Source: Oscillospiraceae bacterium | GTDB lineage: Bacteria; Bacillota; Clostridia; Oscillospirales; Oscillospiraceae | Assembly: GCA_902798545.1 (NCBI GenBank) | Contig: CADBWQ010000015.1 | Span: 1-60,907 of the forward strand | Length of the DNA stretch: 60,907 bases | Direction: 5' to 3' | Notes under the pieces: model-generated | Database searches by the model: none | What the model was told of the DNA's origin: nothing | The model's input: the letters and a program-made list of their open reading frames with translations, nothing else | Made by a program: the position numbers and the translations under genes | In this document: piece by piece, positions 8,113-16,225 of the stretch | Numbering within the stretch: position 1 is the first letter of the stretch | Layout of the letters: every line of letters starts with the position of its first letter

Positions 8113-8502
8113 ATGGAAAAAACAGAGAAAAAGAAATATACCCGGGATCTGATTCTGGTGGGGATTGTTCTGCTGGCTGCGCTGCTGCTGTTTTTTATGG
8201 TTCGGAACAACCAGGAGAAGGCCACCGGAACCGGCGCCGAGGCGGTCGTCACAGTGGACGGCCTGGAGATCGGCCGATACCCGCTGAAGACCAACGGCAC
8301 CTTCCCGCTCAACGGCGGGAGCAATATCCTTGTCGTTGAAAACGGCGAGGCCTGGGTCAGCGAGGCCAACTGCCCTGACAAGGTCTGCATGGGCATGGGG
8401 AAAATCAGCCGCAACGGGGAATTCATCGCCTGCCTGCCAAACCGGCTGATCGTCGTGGTCGAGGGCGGGGAACAGAACGCCCTTGTGGACGGAATGACAT
8501 GA
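8113..8502 (+). CDS. NusG domain II (NGN-less) membrane-anchored protein
   Basis: About 130 residues: one N-terminal membrane helix (LILVGIVLLAALLLFFMV) and an extracytoplasmic domain of the NusG_II family (PF07009), recognised by GLEIGRYPL, the paired-cysteine segment CPDKVCMGMG.IS and IACLPNRLIVVV. The frame opens at 8029, but that extension is inside the terminator stem; ATG 8113 has AGGG just upstream and places the helix near the terminus (8095 is the alternative). In Clostridia this family usually sits beside a Gx transporter, Rnf or ApbE genes; here it overlaps the Gx transporter by 4 nt. The biochemical role is not known. Confidence 0.8.
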   Translation: MEKTEKKKYTRDLILVGIVLLAALLLFFMVRNNQEKATGTGAEAVVTVDGLEIGRYPLKTNGTFPLNGGSNILVVENGEAWVSEANCPDKVCMGMGKISRNGEFIACLPNRLIVVVEGGEQNALVDGMT

Positions 8503-8990
8503 AGACCGGAAAGCTGACCGTCATGGCGCTCACGACAGCTCTCGCCATGATCCTCTCGTTTATCGAGAGCCAGATTCCCGCCTTCGTGGCCGTCCCCGGT
8601 GTGAAGGTGGGCCTTGCGAACATCGCCGTCGTCTTCGCGCTCTACAAGCTGGGCTGGAAGGAAGCTGTGGCGGTTTCCCTCGTCCGCGTCGTTCTGGTGT
8701 CGATGCTCTTCGGCAGCCTTGCAAGCATGTTCTACAGCCTTGCCGGTGCGGCGCTGAGCCTGATCGGCATGGGCCTTCTGAAAAAGAGCGGGAAATTCAC
8801 CGAGATCGTGGTGAGCGTTGCAGGCGGCATTCTCCACAACATCGGCCAGATTGCCATGGCCTGTCTCATCCTTGAGACCGACGTACTGCGCTACTATCTG
8901 CCGTTCCTGCTTCTGAGCGGAACGGTCGCCGGGGTGGTAATCGGCGTGATCTCAGCTATTATGGTAAAGAGGATCCACATCGCAGAATAG
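8499..8990 (+). CDS. Gx transporter family protein (Hpre_diP_synt_I family)
   Basis: A 163-residue integral membrane protein with about five helices and the family pattern of a substrate-specific (S-component-like) transporter: LSFIESQIPAFVAVPGVKVG, LANIAVVFAL, GAALSLIGMGLLKK and GGILHNIGQIAMA. It was historically called heptaprenyl diphosphate synthase component I because of its neighbourhood, but the fold resembles ECF S-components. Overlaps the NusG-II gene by 4 nt (ATGA). The ligand cannot be told from sequence. Confidence 0.82.
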   Translation: MKTGKLTVMALTTALAMILSFIESQIPAFVAVPGVKVGLANIAVVFALYKLGWKEAVAVSLVRVVLVSMLFGSLASMFYSLAGAALSLIGMGLLKKSGKFTEIVVSVAGGILHNIGQIAMACLILETDVLRYYLPFLLLSGTVAGVVIGVISAIMVKRIHIAE

Positions 8991-9032
8991 CGATTGATCG
9001 ATAGAAAAAAATATGAATCAACGGAGAGAAAA

Positions 9033-11714
9033 ATGGCAGAACTGAGACCCAAAATTGTAAAACTCTGTCACATTGTCGGCGGTATCACCGGCGTTGTGAA
9101 CAAGATCGATGAAAACGCTCCTGAGTACTACAGTCTCGCGAGCATCGTGACCGATGACGAGGCGGATGTCGCCATCGCCGCCGGCCTGAGAAAGCTCCGC
9201 ACCGCCGGCTACCTCGCCAGGAAGGTCGGCAAGCCGGTCGAAGAGGTGGAGAAGCTCGCAAAGCACCTCGCCTGGATCGGCATCTTCCGCTGCACCTATG
9301 ACCCGACCCTCGGCGAGGATGTCTACTTCATGCAGATCTTCGCCCCGGGCATCATGGAGATGCTGGTCAATAACCAGGAGCTCCTGGACACCCACCCCGA
9401 AGTCGGACGGGCGTTCGAGGAGTACACCCGCATCCGTATGCAGACCATGTCCCCGCTGCTCCCGAATGGCTACGGCCTGATGCGCGTTGTCCCTGTGGAG
9501 AGCGCCATCAAAGACATCCCGAATGTCCACGACTATGAAAAGCTCAGCTATTACCTCAACAAGTATGACCGGTTCTGCGTCTCTCCCTGCTCCTGCCGTG
9601 CCTCCCGCACAAGCCTCAATGACGGATGCGGGCACCTGGCGGAGGAGATGTGCATCCAGATGGGCAAGGGTGCGGAGCATTATATCCGCACCGGCCGCGC
9701 CCGCGAGATCACCCGCGAAGAGGCGCTGGAGATCATCGCCCGCGCTGAGGAGAACGGCCTCATGCACGATATCCCCAACATCGAGGAAGCCGGCGAGAGC
9801 GCGGCCATCTGCAACTGCTGCTCCTGCGCCTGCTTCGGTCTGCGTGTCGGCCTGATGTTCGGCGCCCGTGACGCCATCCGCTCCAACTTCGTGGCTGAGG
9901 TGGACGAGGCCAAATGCGTCGCCTGCGCCCAGTGCGTGGAAGTCTGCCCGGCCAACGCCCTCAAGCTGGGCCAGAAGCTCTGCAGCACGGTGAACATCGC
10001 TCCCCAGAAGTACACCAAGCTCTCCGAGCATATCGTCTCGAAGGACGCCTGGAACCCCGATTACCGCGAGAACCGCCAGGATGTCCTCCCCAGCGGCACA
10101 GCCCCCTGCAAGGTGGCGTGCCCCGCCCACATCCCGGTCCAGGGCTATCTGAAGCTCGCCGCCCAGGGACGCTATGAGGACGCGCTGGACCTCATCCGCA
10201 CCGAGAATCCTCTGCCCGCCGTCTGCGGCCGCATCTGCAACAAGAAATGTGAGGCCGAGTGCACCCGCGGCGGCGTCGACGAGGCTGTCGCCATCGACGA
10301 AGTCAAGCGCTTTATCGCCGACCACGACCTCAACAGCGAGACCCGTCGGATCCCGAAGATGGTCAACCAGATCGGAAAACCCTATACCGAGAAGATCGCC
10401 GTCATCGGCTCCGGCCCGGCCGGACTCAGCTGCGCCTATTACCTGGCGAAGAAGGGCTATCCGGTCACGGTCTTCGACCGCAACCCGGTGCCGGGCGGCA
10501 TGCTGACCCTCGGCATCCCGAATTTCCGCCTGGAGAAGGATGTGCTCAACGCCGAGATTGACATCATCCGCGAGATGGGTGTCACGTTCAAATGCGGCGT
10601 CGAGGTCGGCAAGGACGTCACCATCCAGCAGCTCCGTGACGAGGGCTACAAGGGCTTCTATCTCGCCATCGGCGCCCAGAAGTCGGCCCCGCTCGGAATC
10701 CCCGGCGAGGACCTCACGGGTGTCTGGGGCGGCGTGGACTTCCTGCGTGAAGTGAACCTCGGCGGACGGCCCGAAATCGGAAAGCGCTGCGCCGTGGTCG
10801 GCGCAGGAAACGTCGCCATGGACGTCTGCCGTACGGCAGTCCGTCTCGGTGCCGAGGAGACGTATATCATCTACCGCCGTTCCGAGGCCGAGATGCCCGC
10901 CGATCCCGAGGAAGCCGGCGAGGCAAAGGACGAGGGCGTACAGTTCCGCTTCCTGAACGCGCCGGTGGAGATCGTCGGCGAGGACGGAAAGGTCACCGGC
11001 CTTCGGGTCGAGATCATGGAACTCGGCGAGCCGGATGAGAAGGGCCGCCGCAAACCCGTCGGCACCGGAAAGTTCGAGACCATCGCGGTCGACTCCGTCA
11101 TCGGCGCCATCGGCCAGAAGGTCGACTGGGGCAGCCTGGATGTCGGCGCGCTGAAGACCACCGCCAAAGGAACCGCCGAAGCCGACAGCCTGACTTACCA
11201 GACCGCCGAGCCGGACCTCTTCGTCGGCGGCGACGTGTATACCGGACCCAGCTTTGCCATCAACGCCATCGCCGCCGGCAAGGAGGCCGCCATCTCCCTG
11301 CACCGCTATGTCCATCCGGGCCAGACCCTTACCATGGGCCGTGACCGCCGTGTCTATACCGCCCTGGACAAGGAACATGTCCAGCTTGAGATCGCCGACT
11401 TCGACAAGACCCACCGCCAGATCCACGGCTATAACAAGGAGAAGGCAAAGACCTTCTCCGATGCCCGCGTGACCTTCACCGAGGAGCAGGTCCGCAAAGA
11501 GACAGCCCGCTGTCTCGGCTGCGGCGCCACCAAGGTCGACCCATACCTCTGCATCGGCTGCGGCATCTGCACAACCCGCTGCAAGTTCGACGCCATCCAC
11601 CTGAACAAGGTGCGCGACTGGCACGCCGGCAGATACGAGACCATGCCCATCAAGGCGGCCGCCGGCCTCGTGAAGAAGACCGGGAATATCGTCAGGAAAA
11701 CGGTCACAAAGTAA
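9033..11714 (+). CDS. Large multi-cluster Fe-S/FAD oxidoreductase with GltD-like core
   Basis: About 893 residues, cytoplasmic. Order of parts: an N-terminal region (1-280) with cysteine clusters CVSPCSCRA (182-189) and CNCCSCAC (260-267); a 4Fe-4S ferredoxin motif CVACAQCVEVCPANA (295-309); a glutamate-synthase-small-subunit-like Fe-S domain (CKVACPAH, CGRICNKKCEAEC); FAD-binding VIGSGPAGLSCAYYLAKKG (458-476); NAD(P)-binding VVGAGNVAMDVCR; and a C-terminal 4Fe-4S motif CIGCGICTTRCKFDA. GltD/NfnB-type cores move electrons between NAD(P)H and ferredoxin-like partners; the N-terminal block suggests an extra redox partner. ATG 9033 with GGAGAG at 9023-9028 is preferred to the upstream start at 8994. 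The stop overlaps hypA by 1 nt, hinting at a link to hydrogen metabolism, although no hydrogenase is in the window. Confidence 0.8.
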   Translation: MAELRPKIVKLCHIVGGITGVVNKIDENAPEYYSLASIVTDDEADVAIAAGLRKLRTAGYLARKVGKPVEEVEKLAKHLAWIGIFRCTYDPTLGEDVYFMQIFAPGIMEMLVNNQELLDTHPEVGRAFEEYTRIRMQTMSPLLPNGYGLMRVVPVESAIKDIPNVHDYEKLSYYLNKYDRFCVSPCSCRASRTSLNDGCGHLAEEMCIQMGKGAEHYIRTGRAREITREEALEIIARAEENGLMHDIPNIEEAGESAAICNCCSCACFGLRVGLMFGARDAIRSNFVAEVDEAKCVACAQCVEVCPANALKLGQKLCSTVNIAPQKYTKLSEHIVSKDAWNPDYRENRQDVLPSGTAPCKVACPAHIPVQGYLKLAAQGRYEDALDLIRTENPLPAVCGRICNKKCEAECTRGGVDEAVAIDEVKRFIADHDLNSETRRIPKMVNQIGKPYTEKIAVIGSGPAGLSCAYYLAKKGYPVTVFDRNPVPGGMLTLGIPNFRLEKDVLNAEIDIIREMGVTFKCGVEVGKDVTIQQLRDEGYKGFYLAIGAQKSAPLGIPGEDLTGVWGGVDFLREVNLGGRPEIGKRCAVVGAGNVAMDVCRTAVRLGAEETYIIYRRSEAEMPADPEEAGEAKDEGVQFRFLNAPVEIVGEDGKVTGLRVEIMELGEPDEKGRRKPVGTGKFETIAVDSVIGAIGQKVDWGSLDVGALKTTAKGTAEADSLTYQTAEPDLFVGGDVYTGPSFAINAIAAGKEAAISLHRYVHPGQTLTMGRDRRVYTALDKEHVQLEIADFDKTHRQIHGYNKEKAKTFSDARVTFTEEQVRKETARCLGCGATKVDPYLCIGCGICTTRCKFDAIHLNKVRDWHAGRYETMPIKAAAGLVKKTGNIVRKTVTK

Positions 11715-12055
11715 TGCACGAACTCGGTATCTGCGACGCGCTGCTCAGGATGGTGCGCGGCATCGCCCGGGACGAGGAGCTGGAGACCATCCGGCGGATC
11801 ACCGTCGAGGTCGGTTCCCTCAGCGGCGTTGTCCCCGCCTATATGTCCGACTGCTGGGAGGCCGTGACCGACGGCACCGAGCTGGAGGGTGTGGAGTTCG
11901 TCGTCGAGGAACTTGAAGGGACAGCCCGGTGCATGGACTGCGGCGAGGAATTCCCCGCGGATGTGAACCGGCTGCGCTGCCCGAACTGCAGCAGTGAGAA
12001 ACTCACCCCCCTGACCGGCCGCGATCTGACACTCAAAGAGATCCTGGCGGATTAG
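11714..12055 (+). CDS. hypA: Hydrogenase nickel incorporation protein HypA
   Basis: Nickel metallochaperone for [NiFe]-hydrogenase maturation. 113 residues, full family length: N-terminal MHELGIC with the nickel-binding MHE, and a zinc domain with two CxxC pairs (C73/C76 in CMDCGEEF, C89/C92 in CPNCSS). Start ATG overlaps the upstream stop codon (TAATG), so translation is coupled to the oxidoreductase. No hypB, hypCDEF or hydrogenase structural genes are nearby; they must be elsewhere, or this HypA serves another nickel enzyme. Confidence 0.9.
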   Translation: MHELGICDALLRMVRGIARDEELETIRRITVEVGSLSGVVPAYMSDCWEAVTDGTELEGVEFVVEELEGTARCMDCGEEFPADVNRLRCPNCSSEKLTPLTGRDLTLKEILAD

Positions 12056-12074
12056 AACGAAAACCCAATACAAA

Positions 12075-12106
12075 CGAAAAGCCCCGCCAATCGGCGGGGC
12101 TTTTCG
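12075..12106. terminator. Bidirectional terminator between hypA and ptb
   Basis: Fourteen-base-pair perfect stem (12075-12088/12093-12106) with a 4-nt loop; A-run on one flank and T-run on the other serve the two converging genes. Confidence 0.85.
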
Positions 12107-12117
12107 TATCCGGCGTA

Positions 12118-13065
12118 TTACTCTTTTCCAAAATATTTATGATCGGGATCCTTCCACATTGCGGTGCAGGCGGCCAGGGACAGATACGCCTTGTCCGGGG
12201 AGTCGCTGCGGGAGGTAATGGCGACCGGAATCTTCGCGCCCACGAGAATGCCGCAGCTGGTGGCGCCGGCGTTCATCTGCAGGACCTTGATCAGGAGGTT
12301 GCCGCTCATGAGGTTCGGCACGACGATGCCGTCAAACTCGCCGCAGTACGGGCAGTCGTAGTTCTTCAGCCGCGCGGCTTCCTTGCTCATGATGAGGTCA
12401 TAGGCGATGGGACCGGCGATGTTGCAGTCGGCGATGGGGCGCATCTGGTGCTCGCGCACCATGGTCTGATCCTCAACGGTGTCGCGCATGTGGAAGCTGG
12501 GCTTCTCAACCATGGCCAGCAGGGCGATGTTCGGATGCTCCACATCGAAGACGCGGAGCGCGCGCACCAGGTTCTTCAGGACCTCTCTGCGGGCGTCGGC
12601 GGACGGGTTAATCAGCAGCGTCACGTCAGATACGGCCAGAAGCTTGCTGTATCCCGGAATCTTCAGAAAACAGACATGGGTGACCAGACGGTCGTCGCGG
12701 ATCAGGTGGTTGGCTTTGTTCAGTACCGGCATCAGCAGGTCTCTTGTCGAGGTATTGCCGCGCATCAGGCAGTCGGCATTGCCGGACTTGATCATCTCGA
12801 TGGCGAACTGGACCACGTTGGTGTTGTCATCCACCGGCTGCAGGTCATAGTGACGGTCCTTCAGACCGAGACGCTCGGTCATCTCCTGAATTCTCTTGTA
12901 GTTGCCGATCAGGATCGGCTCCACAAAGCCGTCGGCCTCCGCTTCAAACACGCCCTGCAGGATGGACTCGGAATCCGCGCCTGCGACGGCAACGCGCATG
13001 CGTTTTCCTTCGGCACGGGCTTTGTTGACGATGGCTTCAAACTCTTTTGCGAATTCGACACTCAT
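12118..13065 (-). CDS. ptb: Phosphate butyryltransferase (phosphate acyltransferase family)
   Basis: Cytoplasmic transfer of an acyl group between CoA and phosphate, the first step of butyrate formation via butyryl phosphate or the reverse. 315 residues, with the PTA/PTB-fold segments CLMRGNTSTRDLLMPVLNK, VSDVTLLINPSADARREVL, ALLAMVEKPS and VVPNLMSGNLLIKVL. A strong AGGAGG lies 9-14 nt before the ATG. No butyrate kinase gene adjoins it, so the name rests on the family only; a substrate other than butyryl-CoA is possible. It is transcribed leftward from its own promoter. Confidence 0.83.
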   Translation of the reverse strand: MSVEFAKEFEAIVNKARAEGKRMRVAVAGADSESILQGVFEAEADGFVEPILIGNYKRIQEMTERLGLKDRHYDLQPVDDNTNVVQFAIEMIKSGNADCLMRGNTSTRDLLMPVLNKANHLIRDDRLVTHVCFLKIPGYSKLLAVSDVTLLINPSADARREVLKNLVRALRVFDVEHPNIALLAMVEKPSFHMRDTVEDQTMVREHQMRPIADCNIAGPIAYDLIMSKEAARLKNYDCPYCGEFDGIVVPNLMSGNLLIKVLQMNAGATSCGILVGAKIPVAITSRSDSPDKAYLSLAACTAMWKDPDHKYFGKE

Positions 13066-13162
13066 GGTGAGATACCTCCTGAATTAAATTGATATTTGAT
13101 ATGAAATCATGATTTGTGAAACAATAATACGGGAAAAAGAAACCGAAAATCCACTAAATATC

Positions 13163-13191
13163 ATTGTATCACAAACATTGTCCTCCGACAA
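13163..13191 (-). promoter_or_regulatory. Sigma-A promoter for ptb
   Basis: Minus strand TTGTCG (13191-13186), 17-bp spacer, TACAAT (13168-13163); start near 13156, about 90 nt before the ATG. A second, weaker candidate (TTGTTT-17-TATCAA) lies closer to the gene. Confidence 0.55.
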
Positions 13192-13267
13192 CAGAAAAAA
13201 CCGGAAATCAGTTTTTTTCCGGCCATGGATCCCTTCCGGAAATTCAGGCCGGGGCATGAAAAAACTG

Positions 13268-13296
13268 TTGACAATCGGAGAGATTTCTGGTAATAT
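13268..13296 (+). promoter_or_regulatory. Promoter of the tRNA-Met/tRNA-Glu unit
   Basis: TTGACA (13268-13273), 17-bp spacer, TAATAT (13291-13296). The predicted start is a few nt to ~12 nt before the first tRNA. Confidence 0.85.
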
Positions 13297-13314
13297 ACAC
13301 TTCGCTATCCGAAT

Positions 13315-13391
13315 GGCGGCATAGCTCAGCTGGCTAGAGCATGCGGTTCATACCCGCAGTGTCCCCGGTTCAAATCCAGGTGCCGCTACCA
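13315..13391 (+). tRNA. tRNA-Met (CAT), elongator type
   Basis: Complete cloverleaf with a 7-bp acceptor stem (GGCGGCA/TGCCGCT, one G-U), D-loop AGCTCAGCTGGCTAGAGC, anticodon loop TTCATAC (anticodon CAT), GGTTCAAATCC T-arm and encoded CCA. The first pair G-U and overall form fit elongator Met. A CAT anticodon that becomes Ile2 after lysidine modification cannot be fully excluded. Confidence 0.93.
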
Positions 13392-13421
13392 TAGGCGCAG
13401 CCAATCCTGCGCCTTTTCTAT

Positions 13422-13496
13422 GGCCCGTTGGTCAAGTGGTTAAGACACCGCCCTTTCACGGCGGTAACATGGGTTCAAATCCCGTACGGGTCACCA
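13422..13496 (+). tRNA. tRNA-Glu (TTC)
   Basis: Acceptor stem GGCCCGT/ACGGGTC, anticodon stem CCGCC/GGCGG enclosing CTTTCAC (anticodon TTC), T-arm GGGTTCAAATCCC and encoded CCA. It lies 30 nt after tRNA-Met in the same transcript. Confidence 0.95.
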
Positions 13497-13528
13497 GAGA
13501 GCTCCGATTCCTCGGGGCTCTCTTTTTT
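13496..13528 (+). terminator. Terminator of the tRNA transcript
   Basis: Eleven-base-pair stem starting at the last base of CCA (13496-13506/13513-13523, one G-U), 6-nt loop and a run of six T. Confidence 0.88.
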
Positions 13529-13544
13529 GCAGGAAAAATACTTC

Positions 13545-13573
13545 TTGACTTTAGCACTATAACGTAGTAAAAT
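13545..13573 (+). promoter_or_regulatory. Promoter of the T-box/trpXYZ transcript
   Basis: TTGACT (13545-13550), 17-bp spacer, TAAAAT (13568-13573), just upstream of the T-box leader. Confidence 0.8.
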
Positions 13574-13599
13574 ACGACACAACTTCATAAGGCTGTTTA

Positions 13600-13876
13600 A
13601 ACCGTTGATGAAGAGCAAGTAACCGGTCCGGGGATGGTACAGAGAGCTGCGCAGAGCTGAGAGCGCGGTACAGACAGGATCGTGTGAATGGACTTCGGAG
13701 GGCAATCGGAAGGCGGGGTTCCCGCCCTATGTGCGACGGAGCGGCACTCCGTGAACAAAGCCACCGTATGATGGTACGGGTGAGGAGGACGCGAAAGCGT
13801 CAAGCCGGGTGGCACCGCAGGATTTTCTGATCCTGTCCCAGCATGACTGTATGCGGGGACGGGATTTTTGTTTTTT
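13600..13876 (+). promoter_or_regulatory. T-box riboswitch, tryptophan specifier (UGG)
   Basis: The leader shows the T-box hallmarks: a long stem I ending in GTGTGAA-TGG-ACTTCGGAG, with TGG at 13689-13691 in the specifier position; the antiterminator T-box GGGTGGCACCGC at 13807-13818, which pairs with the uncharged tRNA 3' end; and a competing terminator (about 13829-13866, tail of T at 13865-13876). Uncharged tRNA-Trp should allow read-through into the transporter genes. The rest of 13877-14076 is AT-rich leader with no gene; a small frame at 13809-13991 crosses the terminator and is rejected. Confidence 0.92.
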
Positions 13877-14076
13877 GAAGTTCATCATGTTGTATTATTC
13901 CCGTATTGCTGTGGAGGCGTTTGAAATGTTTATCTTGCACAGACGATGGCGGCGATGGCGTGCCGCGAAAGAAAAGAATATCAGCACATGATCTGTGCAC
14001 ATAATCTGCAAAGTAGAAATATCAGAACATAATAGAAGATAAATATAGAATAAAAAGCTTTAAAGGAGTAATAACC

Positions 14077-15108
14077 ATGAAAAAGATACTTTCCGTCATG
14101 ATGATCCTCGCCATGATCCTGAGCCTGGGCACCGCGGCCTTTGCGGCCGATGCCGGCGATACCGTCTTCAAAGTGGGCATCTGCAACTATGTGGATGACG
14201 CGTCTCTGAACCAGATTGTCGAGAATATTCAGAACCGGCTCGCCGCCATCGGCGAGGAGAAGGGCGTGACCTTCGACATCAGCTATGACAACTGCAACGC
14301 CGATGCCAACGTCATGGCCCAGATTATCCAGAACTTCATCGCCGACGACGTGGATCTGATGGTCGGCGTGGCCACCCCGGTCGCCATGAGCATGCAGGCC
14401 GCCACCGAGGATAACGGCATCCCCGTGGTCTTCGCCGCGGTCTCCGACCCGATCTCAACCGGCCTGGTCGAGTCCATGGATGCCCCCGGTGCCAACATCA
14501 CCGGCACCTCGGACGGCCTGGACACCGCCGCCGTTATGAAGCTCATCTTCGCCGCCGACCCCGAGGCCGACAGCATCGCCCTGCTCTATGACATGGGCCA
14601 GGATTCCTCCACCACCCCCATCGCCGAGGCGAAGGCCTTCCTGGACGAGAAGGGTGTTGCTTACAAGGACTATAACGGCACCACCGTGGACGAGGTCATG
14701 CTCGCGGTTGATGCCCTGATCGCCGACGGTGCGGATGCCGTCTTTACCCCGACCGACAACACCATCATGACTGCCGAGCTCTCCATCTATGAGGCTCTCG
14801 CCGAAGCGGGAATCCCGCACTACACCGGCGCCGACTCCTTCGCGCTGAACGGGGCCTTCGTGGGCTATGGCGTGGATTACGCCAACCTCGGCGTCGAGAC
14901 CGGCAACATGATCGCGAAGCTCCTCCTTGAGGGCGCCAACCCCGCGGATACCGCGGTCCTGACCTTCGACAACGGCACCGCCACCGTGAACACCGAGACC
15001 TGCGAGGCCCTCGGTATGGACTATGACACCGTCGCCGAAGCTTTCGCCCCCCTCTGCACCCAGGTGAACCCCATTACCACTGCCGAGTCTTTCGGCGATC
15101 TCGCGTAA
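14077..15108 (+). CDS. trpX: Tryptophan ABC transporter substrate-binding protein TrpX
   Basis: 343 residues; signal peptide MKKILSVMMILAMILSLGTA with cleavage near AFA-AD, then a two-lobed ABC_sub_bind (COG2984) domain, marked by GDTVFKVGICNYVDDASLNQ, VGVATPVAMSMQ, VVFAAVSDPISTGLVES and ITGTSDGLD. The family is the binding protein of the predicted TrpXYZ tryptophan transporter, and the upstream T-box reads a tryptophan codon, which supports the assignment. There is no lipobox cysteine. AAGGAG lies about 8 nt before the ATG. Confidence 0.88.
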   Translation: MKKILSVMMILAMILSLGTAAFAADAGDTVFKVGICNYVDDASLNQIVENIQNRLAAIGEEKGVTFDISYDNCNADANVMAQIIQNFIADDVDLMVGVATPVAMSMQAATEDNGIPVVFAAVSDPISTGLVESMDAPGANITGTSDGLDTAAVMKLIFAADPEADSIALLYDMGQDSSTTPIAEAKAFLDEKGVAYKDYNGTTVDEVMLAVDALIADGADAVFTPTDNTIMTAELSIYEALAEAGIPHYTGADSFALNGAFVGYGVDYANLGVETGNMIAKLLLEGANPADTAVLTFDNGTATVNTETCEALGMDYDTVAEAFAPLCTQVNPITTAESFGDLA

Positions 15109-15156
15109 ACACCGGAGCGTCTCTCTCCACCGGACGGCTGACCGCTCTGCTCCGTA

Positions 15157-15279
15157 ATGACCTTATCTGCCGCCCTCGATTTGTTCCTACCGCGTCTCAC
15201 CCCGCCCGCAGGGCGGGGTGAGACCGACTACTATGAAAGAGGATAGAAACCCATGACCTTATCTGCCGCCCTCGGTTTG
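15157..15279 (+). repeat. Duplication of the trpY start, separated by a strong hairpin
   Basis: The first 27 nt of trpY (15253-15279) are present upstream at 15157-15183 with one mismatch, including an ATG that opens a 29-codon frame ending at 15246. Between them lies a perfect 14-bp hairpin (15194-15207/15211-15224, loop GCA) without a T-run. Such hairpins after a binding-protein gene commonly stabilise its mRNA and lower permease expression. The short frame is not claimed as a functional gene. Confidence 0.75.
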
Positions 15280-16224
15280 GGCCAGACGGCGCTTGAGCTG
15301 GGACTGATCAACTCCCTGACGGTTCTGGCGCTGTTCCTGAGTTATTCCATGCTGAATGTCTGCGATCTGTCCACGGACGGATGCTTCACCCTCGGCGCCT
15401 GTGTCGGCGCCGTCGTTGCCATTTCCGGGCACCCCTGGCTGGCCCTGCCGGCGGCGATGTGCGCGGGGGTGGTCTCCGGCTTCGTGACGGCGCTTCTGCA
15501 GACCCGGATGGGTGTCGAGAGCCTTCTCGCCGGAATCATTGTGAACACAGGCCTCTATTCCATCAACATCGCTGTCATGGGCAATTCCTCGCTCCTGAAC
15601 ATGAACAAAACCGAGACCGTCTTCTCCAAGGCGAAGGCCCTGCTCAGGGACACGCCCTTTTCGGCCCAGTACAAGCTTCTTGTTGCTCTGATCGCGGTGA
15701 TCGCGGTGATTGTTTTCCTCTCGCTCTTCCTGCGGACACGGCTCGGCCTTGCCATCCGCGCCACAGGCAACAACCCGGACATGGTGCGCTCGTCATCCAT
15801 CAATCCTGCCTTTACGACGACGGTCGGCCTCTGTGTGGCGAACGCTTTCACAGCTCTCTCCGGCTGCCTCCTGGCTCAGTCCCAGAAGTCCGTGAACATC
15901 GACATCGGCACCGGCATGGTGACCATCGCCCTGGCGAGCCTCCTGATCGGAGGCACGTTCATGGGTCGGGGCAGTATCCCCAAACGCGCTGTGGGCGTGG
16001 TTCTGGGCTCGTTCATCTTCCGCCTGGTCTATGCCATCGCTCTGCGCTTTGACATGCCGGCCTCGATGCTGAAGCTCGTCTCCGCCGTCATTGTCATTAT
16101 CGCAATCTCCGGACCTTATCTGAAGAGCCAGGCCCCCATGCTCCGCCGCCGCCTCAGCCACGGTCGGGAAACCGGCCGAACCGGCGCGGCTTCCGCCACG
16201 GGAGAAGGGAAGGAGGTGCGCTGA
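15253..16224 (+). CDS. trpY: Tryptophan ABC transporter permease TrpY
   Basis: 323 residues, about eight to nine membrane helices, COG4120-type permease. Landmarks are LFLSYSMLNVCDLSTDGCFTLGA split over two helices, LLAGIIVNTGLYSIN, the cytoplasmic loop LGLAIRATGNNPDMVRSSSIN that contacts the ATPase, and LIGGTFMGRGSI. It lies between trpX and trpZ in the T-box operon. AGAGG precedes the ATG at a usual distance; the competing ATG at 15157 belongs to the duplicated copy. The last 30 residues are basic and hydrophilic. Confidence 0.87.
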   Translation: MTLSAALGLGQTALELGLINSLTVLALFLSYSMLNVCDLSTDGCFTLGACVGAVVAISGHPWLALPAAMCAGVVSGFVTALLQTRMGVESLLAGIIVNTGLYSINIAVMGNSSLLNMNKTETVFSKAKALLRDTPFSAQYKLLVALIAVIAVIVFLSLFLRTRLGLAIRATGNNPDMVRSSSINPAFTTTVGLCVANAFTALSGCLLAQSQKSVNIDIGTGMVTIALASLLIGGTFMGRGSIPKRAVGVVLGSFIFRLVYAIALRFDMPASMLKLVSAVIVIIAISGPYLKSQAPMLRRRLSHGRETGRTGAASATGEGKEVR

Positions 16225-16225
16225 G

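Noticed and set aside
9018-11624. 868-codon antisense frame opposite the Fe-S/FAD oxidoreductase
   Set aside because: Shadow of codon bias; the sense frame has complete cofactor motifs, the antisense has none.
13809-13991. 60-codon frame after the T-box
   Set aside because: It starts inside the T-box sequence and crosses the terminator; no separate gene is supported.
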